Shown piece by piece: positions 5,367-9,135 of a DNA stretch of 9,135 nucleotides. A program made the translations under genes and the position numbers. The number at the start of each line of letters is the position of its first letter. Position 1 is the first letter of the stretch. The DNA is from Alphaproteobacteria bacterium (GTDB taxonomy: Bacteria; Pseudomonadota; Alphaproteobacteria; Micavibrionales; Micavibrionaceae). The stretch covers positions 1 through 9,135 of the forward strand of contig JAESUK010000152.1 of the NCBI GenBank assembly GCA_016763095.1. The letters run 5' to 3'. The notes beneath the pieces were generated by a model. It had not been told where the DNA came from. It worked only from the letters and a program-made list of their open reading frames with translations, and did no database searches.

Positions 5367-7298
5367 ATGTGCGGCGTAACAGGAATATTTTCGACAACAT
5401 CAAGAGGCAAACTCAACCTCAAAATTCGTCAAATGAGCGATGCTATTTCTTATCGCGGGCCAGATGGAGACGGATTCTGGGTAAATCAAGACGATAACGT
5501 CGCCCTTGGGCACCGTCGTTTATCCATTATTGACCTCTCAGAAACTGGTACACAACCAATGATCTCTCCCTCAGGGCGCTATGTCATGAGTTACAACGGA
5601 GAGATCTATAACTACCTCGATATAAAAAATGCCCTTAAAGAAAAGGGCTACGAATTCAGAGGGAAATCAGATACAGAAGTTCTTCTCTGTGCTTTTGAAG
5701 AATACGGGATCAAAGAAACCCTTACCAAAGTAAGTGGCATGTTCGCGATTATCTTGTGGGATCGCAAAGAAAAAACCATCGCGCTTATACGCGATTTCCT
5801 TGGTAAGAAACCCCTTTATGTTGGCTGGGCAGGCACTGATCTTGTGATTTCATCCGAGCTTAAAGCGTTTCACACACACCCAGATTTCAAAGCCATAACC
5901 AACCAAGACCACCTTGCATTATACTTCAAATATGCCTGCGTGCCTGCCCCTCATTCGATCTATCAAAATGTATGGCAACTCCTCCCTGGCTCAATCATGA
6001 CTTTACCAATCAGGGCGCTTTCAGCAGGCACATGCTTACTCTCTTCTATGGAAAGCTATTGGGACGCAGCCGACATCATAAAAAAATCTGCACCTCAGCG
6101 TGCAAAACCAAGAGACGACAAACAAGCCATTGATGATTTTGAAGAGCTTCTCTCAAAATGTGTGTCAGAGCGCATGATTTCTGACGTGCCTCTTGGGGCA
6201 TTTCTCTCTGGCGGGATCGACTCAAGCGCCATCGTCGCGCTCATGCAAAAACAAAGCACCCGTCCCATCAAAACATACTCCGTCGGATTTAATGTTGAGG
6301 GGTTTAATGAGGCGGAATTTGCCAAACAAGTTGCAAACCATCTTGGCACAGATCACCACGAACTATACCTCTCTCCAAAAGATGCCTTGGATGTTATTCC
6401 CTCCCTCGCTCAAATATACGACGAGCCCTTTGCAGATATCTCTCAAATTCCAACGTACTTAGTGAGCAAATTTGCCCGCGAACACGTCACAGTGGCGCTC
6501 AGTGGCGATGGCGGCGATGAAATGCTCGGTGGATACCGCCGTCACTTCATGGTGCCTCCAATGTGGAACAAAATGAAGTACATCCCACATCCTCTTCGCA
6601 GACTCGGTGCAGGTGCAATCAACAGCATAAGCGCAGATAGCTGGAATCGCATTGGGGCAAAGAAAAACCACCCACATCTCGCCGATAGCATGGATAAATT
6701 TGGCGGAATGATGCGCCAGAAAACAAGCACAGATGTCTATGACTACCTTCTTGGCTTCTGGGAAAACCCCTATGAAATTGTGCTTGATGCAAAACCTGTT
6801 GATCTCCATTTCAAACAGAAGTTTTTAGAGTCTGAAAATCTCAGCTTCGCAGAAGAAATGATGATGTGCGACTCTATTTCCTATCTCCCAAATGACATCC
6901 TTCAAAAGGTTGATCGCGCCAGCATGGCTGTGTCCTTAGAAGCCCGCGCGCCTTTACTTGATCGGCGTATATTCGAACATGTCTGGACATTGCCTGAGCA
7001 TTTAAAAATTCGCGATGGCAAAGGAAAATGGCTTCTGCGTGAAGTCCTCGCCCGCCATGTCCCACGCGAGATGTGGGATCGCCCAAAGAAGGGCTTTTCT
7101 CCTCCTCTTGGACCGTGGCTTCGTGGGGAACTAAGAGATTGGGCAGAAAGCTATCTGAGCGTTCAAGCCTTGGAAGAAGCAGGGCTAAACGCCAAACCTA
7201 TCCGCAAAACATGGGAAGACCACTTGGCAGGACGACGCAATCATTCTGTCCGTCTCTGGTCTGTCCTCATGTACCAAGCGTGGCGCGAGAAATATTAG
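5367..7298 (+). CDS. asnB: Asparagine synthase, glutamine-hydrolysing (AsnB family)
   Basis: The N-terminal class II amidotransferase domain (about 1-200) releases ammonia from glutamine. The C-terminal synthetase domain (about 255-640) activates aspartate, or another carboxylate in divergent members, with ATP. The nucleophile is Cys2 in MCGVTGIF, exposed after Met removal, which fixes the start. Other amidotransferase motifs are YRGPDGDG (29-36), LGHRRLSI (47-54) and YNGEIYN (76-82). The synthetase PP-loop is SGGIDSS (281-287), with SGDGGDE at 379-385 and the SLEARAPLLD region at 523-532. All key residues appear intact. At 643 residues it matches the long AsnB type common in proteobacteria, often found in surface-polysaccharide clusters, so its true substrate may be a sugar acid rather than free aspartate. 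No Shine-Dalgarno precedes the start. The next gene follows after 7 nt and is probably co-transcribed. Confidence 0.94.
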   Translation: MCGVTGIFSTTSRGKLNLKIRQMSDAISYRGPDGDGFWVNQDDNVALGHRRLSIIDLSETGTQPMISPSGRYVMSYNGEIYNYLDIKNALKEKGYEFRGKSDTEVLLCAFEEYGIKETLTKVSGMFAIILWDRKEKTIALIRDFLGKKPLYVGWAGTDLVISSELKAFHTHPDFKAITNQDHLALYFKYACVPAPHSIYQNVWQLLPGSIMTLPIRALSAGTCLLSSMESYWDAADIIKKSAPQRAKPRDDKQAIDDFEELLSKCVSERMISDVPLGAFLSGGIDSSAIVALMQKQSTRPIKTYSVGFNVEGFNEAEFAKQVANHLGTDHHELYLSPKDALDVIPSLAQIYDEPFADISQIPTYLVSKFAREHVTVALSGDGGDEMLGGYRRHFMVPPMWNKMKYIPHPLRRLGAGAINSISADSWNRIGAKKNHPHLADSMDKFGGMMRQKTSTDVYDYLLGFWENPYEIVLDAKPVDLHFKQKFLESENLSFAEEMMMCDSISYLPNDILQKVDRASMAVSLEARAPLLDRRIFEHVWTLPEHLKIRDGKGKWLLREVLARHVPREMWDRPKKGFSPPLGPWLRGELRDWAESYLSVQALEEAGLNAKPIRKTWEDHLAGRRNHSVRLWSVLMYQAWREKY

Positions 7299-7305
7299 AA
7301 AAAAC

Positions 7306-8349
7306 ATGTTAAAAAAACTTATAAAATTTGCATTTATCTCTGGTTTTTCTTTGTCCATACTCTGTGTTTTTGGATGGCTAGCTGTTAAATCCATCGCAAC
7401 AACACAAGCGAGTAAAAAGGCATCTAGCATCATATCCTCTTCTTACATGAAAAGCACACCAACATCGGACGATCAAAAAGTAACCGCCATAACACGTGAA
7501 ATCTTCAATAGTTTTGAACATAAAGACCCTACAACCGTTACCCTCCTCAAAGTACGTGGCTATATTACAAATGATCGGTTGCCATCCTTCTTACGCTTAA
7601 ACGACGGTGTAATTGAAACACATATTGCACAAGGATACTGCGACAATGCAGCACGCATGCTTGCTTTTGTTCTCAAACAAGAAGGGTTTTCATCCGTACA
7701 ATGGAACATGGTGACAAGCTCAGGTGGACACTCTGCCTTACTGGTCACGCTATCCGATAATAGGAAAGTCTTGGCTGATCCTTTCTACGGCTATGTGACA
7801 ACCACCCAGAATGGCACACTCATTCATCCTCAAGATGCCAAAAAATTTATTGAGAATGGAGGTGCATTTAAAGATGTATTTACCGCATTAGGGGAGGCAA
7901 GCACTCAACTTTTTTATAAAGATATAAGTTCAATGTTCATGGGGGCAGAAGGTGACAACTTAACCATAGTGGCAACCATCCCGCATATTGATAATGCACC
8001 TCTCCAGCTTGGTACAATCAATGGGAAATATAATGATGTTAAGTCAGAAGCTCGTAAGCTCGGCATCACACCTTATTGGTATTACATAGGACATAAATAT
8101 AATCGTGAATGGATACGCATTCTTAAAACATCACAACCCGTTAAAATTGTAATGACACTAACGGAGCAAGCAGAAGAAGGTATCCTAACCACAACACCAG
8201 TGCCAACAATAAGCGGTAAGACACTAACTTGGGAACTAAATGCGGGAGAAGAAATTACATTTCGTGACGAATTAGCAAAGATATCCCTTAAACGAATGAA
8301 CAGCTATATCCCCGTTGATCAGATCATCATCTATCCATTAAGAAATTAG
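7306..8349 (+). CDS. Membrane-anchored protein with transglutaminase-like Cys-His-Asp core
   Basis: I cannot name this family with certainty. The 347-residue protein starts with a basic end (MLKKLIK) and one hydrophobic segment at about 8-28, so it is anchored in or secreted across the inner membrane with its bulk outside the cytoplasm. Residues about 105-165 look like a transglutaminase-like (papain-fold) core: GYCDNAARMLAFVL (C112 at a helix start), then GGHSALLV (H142), then VLADPFYGY (D158). This Cys-His-Asp order and spacing is typical of that superfamily, which includes proteases, amidases and transglutaminases. The rest, from about 215 to the end, looks beta-rich with no motif I recognise. 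It starts 7 nt after asnB, so co-expression is likely. Its stop codon lies 12 nt inside the convergent DnaQ-like gene. An envelope-acting amide-processing enzyme would fit, but that is inference. Confidence 0.75.
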   Translation: MLKKLIKFAFISGFSLSILCVFGWLAVKSIATTQASKKASSIISSSYMKSTPTSDDQKVTAITREIFNSFEHKDPTTVTLLKVRGYITNDRLPSFLRLNDGVIETHIAQGYCDNAARMLAFVLKQEGFSSVQWNMVTSSGGHSALLVTLSDNRKVLADPFYGYVTTTQNGTLIHPQDAKKFIENGGAFKDVFTALGEASTQLFYKDISSMFMGAEGDNLTIVATIPHIDNAPLQLGTINGKYNDVKSEARKLGITPYWYYIGHKYNREWIRILKTSQPVKIVMTLTEQAEEGILTTTPVPTISGKTLTWELNAGEEITFRDELAKISLKRMNSYIPVDQIIIYPLRN

Positions 8350-9018
8350 ACCATATTTAGGTAAGAACTCAGGCGCCATTTTGATATAAAGCTCTGCCGT
8401 CACGGTTGCATCATCAATTGCTGTGTGAACACGCTCAACACGCTTACCATCCTTAAGTGTGTACCTTGCCGAAGTGTCAACGCCAAAATAAGCAAGCATG
8501 GCATTCAATGAATTTCGACGACTGTCTTCTGGGTAACTTGCTGCATTCAGGCGGTCTTCAATATCGCCACGAACAGCAACTTGTTCTGCCCATATCTTCG
8601 TATTCAACCACTGCTCATGCGGAATAACAATGTTAGCCGCCTTTTTAAATTCTGTGTTCATGGCATATTCATCGACAGTTGGAATTGGGATATTTTTGCC
8701 ATGATCAATAAAACCATACTCCCAACAATGGTGAATAATTTTTGAAGAACCAATAAATGCGCGGATTTCCTCTTCATGCGCTTCAAACAATGGGAATTTG
8801 GCAAGAAACTCACTAGTCATACCATGCACTTTTTGCGCCTCAGGATGACTTTCCTTTCCATCAGGATTAATGATCCATTCTTTCCCTTCTCCAATTCTAA
8901 ACCCAGTATTCGAATTAAAGAAAAGCTCCACCAACCCAACAGAGATCACACGGTGACCTTTATGGATCTTCAAGCCTGTAAGTTCAGTATCAAGGACAAC
9001 AGATCGTTCTTCCAACAT
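8338..9018 (-). CDS. DnaQ-like DEDDh 3'-5' exonuclease, divergent at Exo II
   Basis: The 226-residue protein belongs to the DnaQ (DNA polymerase III epsilon subunit) exonuclease family. Exo I is VVLDTELTGL (D10, E12), followed by GHRVISVGLVEL. VHGMTSEFLAKFP (64-76) matches the family VHG segment. Exo III is HTAIDDATVTAEL (H198, D203), with NSLNAMLAYFGVD before it (169-181). At Exo II the usual HNAxFDxxF reads HHCWEYGF (96-103): one residue shorter, with Glu100 near the place of the catalytic Asp. An insert-like stretch (about 115-165) also separates Exo II from Exo III. It may be a second DnaQ paralogue or a repair/RNA exonuclease rather than the replicative proofreader. The start at 9018 has GAAGGA at 9030-9025. 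The 3' end overlaps the transglutaminase-like gene by 12 nt. A terminator hairpin stands just upstream of its ribosome-binding site. Confidence 0.85.
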   Translation of the reverse strand: MLEERSVVLDTELTGLKIHKGHRVISVGLVELFFNSNTGFRIGEGKEWIINPDGKESHPEAQKVHGMTSEFLAKFPLFEAHEEEIRAFIGSSKIIHHCWEYGFIDHGKNIPIPTVDEYAMNTEFKKAANIVIPHEQWLNTKIWAEQVAVRGDIEDRLNAASYPEDSRRNSLNAMLAYFGVDTSARYTLKDGKRVERVHTAIDDATVTAELYIKMAPEFLPKYGLIS

Positions 9019-9030
9019 TTTAATTCCTTC

Positions 9031-9065
9031 TCAAAAACAAAAAAGCCTCCAACATGGGAGGCTTT
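9031..9065 (-). terminator. Rho-independent terminator for the gene entering from the right edge
   Basis: AAAGCCTCC (9042-9050) and GGAGGCTTT (9057-9065) form a perfect 9-bp stem with a 6-nt loop. Read on the minus strand it is followed by a U-rich run (TTTTTTGTTTTTG), a strong intrinsic terminator 22 nt after the minus-strand stop codon at 9090-9088. In the other direction it is followed by TTTCTTTT-like sequence, so it may also work weakly on the plus strand. It lies only about 12 nt before the start codon of the DnaQ-like gene. Confidence 0.85.
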
Positions 9066-9087
9066 CTTTTAAATTCTAATCACTAAA

Positions 9088-9135
9088 TTAAATAGTCGTG
9101 TTCAAGATAAGCTGATTAAGGTCTTCGCCTGCAAC
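9088..9135 (-). CDS. C-terminal end of an unidentified minus-strand gene (partial)
   Basis: The minus strand from the right edge is open for 15 codons, ending VAGEDLNQLILNTTI and TAA at 9090-9088. The terminator hairpin 22 nt downstream supports a real gene end here. Fifteen residues are too few to assign a family. The start and most of the gene lie outside the window. Confidence 0.5.
   Translation of the reverse strand, partial: VAGEDLNQLILNTTI

Noticed and set aside
5631..5648. Perfect 6-bp inverted repeat GCCCTT/AAGGGC inside asnB
   Set aside because: It lies within well-conserved coding sequence and has no U-run after it; chance is the simplest explanation.
6095..6809. Several antisense reading frames across asnB (such as 6095-6349 and 6459-6809)
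   Set aside because: They mirror a conserved coding region, lack ribosome-binding sites and show no recognisable protein features.
8776..9072. Plus-strand 98-residue reading frame over the DnaQ-like gene and terminator
   Set aside because: It is antisense to a clearly conserved protein and runs through the terminator hairpin; a shadow frame.

Overview
The window looks like chromosomal DNA from a Gram-negative alphaproteobacterium of moderate, somewhat AT-rich composition. The main evidence is the order short RNase D-type exonuclease, arabinose-5-phosphate isomerase (kdsD), lptC, lptA, which is typical of alphaproteobacterial lipopolysaccharide (LPS) loci. The short RNase D form without HRDC domains and the transmembrane-anchored LptC also fit. 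There are no rRNA or tRNA genes, CRISPR arrays, insertion sequences or other clear signs of a mobile element.

Layout. (1) Positions 1-457, minus strand: the 5' part of a gene with a degenerate response-regulator receiver domain; it runs off the left edge. (2) Positions 606-3688, plus strand: a tight cluster of RNase D-like exonuclease, kdsD, lptC and lptA. KdsD makes the precursor of Kdo, the inner-core sugar of LPS. LptC and LptA form the periplasmic bridge that carries finished LPS to the outer membrane. The ATPase gene lptB, which usually follows lptA, is absent. (3) Positions 3692-4891, minus strand: ornithine aminotransferase (rocD), meeting lptA tail to tail with 3 nt between them. (4) Positions 5036-8349, plus strand: an 88-residue protein of unknown function, a glutamine-dependent asparagine synthase (asnB), and a membrane-anchored protein with a transglutaminase-like Cys-His-Asp core. 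(5) Positions 8338-9018, minus strand: a DnaQ-like 3'-5' exonuclease whose end overlaps the preceding gene by 12 nt. It is followed on its upstream side by a strong hairpin terminator (9042-9065) and by the last 15 codons of another minus-strand gene at the right edge.

Points of most interest. lptC and asnB both carry a sigma70-like promoter whose -10 box ends 6-7 nt before the start codon, and neither has a Shine-Dalgarno sequence, so leaderless mRNAs are likely. A 10-mer, ATATTTAGGC, lies upstream of both rocD and asnB in the same orientation relative to each gene. The small gene, asnB and transglutaminase-like order resembles a lasso-peptide A-C-B cluster on the surface, but the details argue against that reading. 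The DnaQ-like protein departs from the family at the second catalytic motif. Most of the window is ordinary housekeeping DNA, and I see no convincing new multi-gene system.
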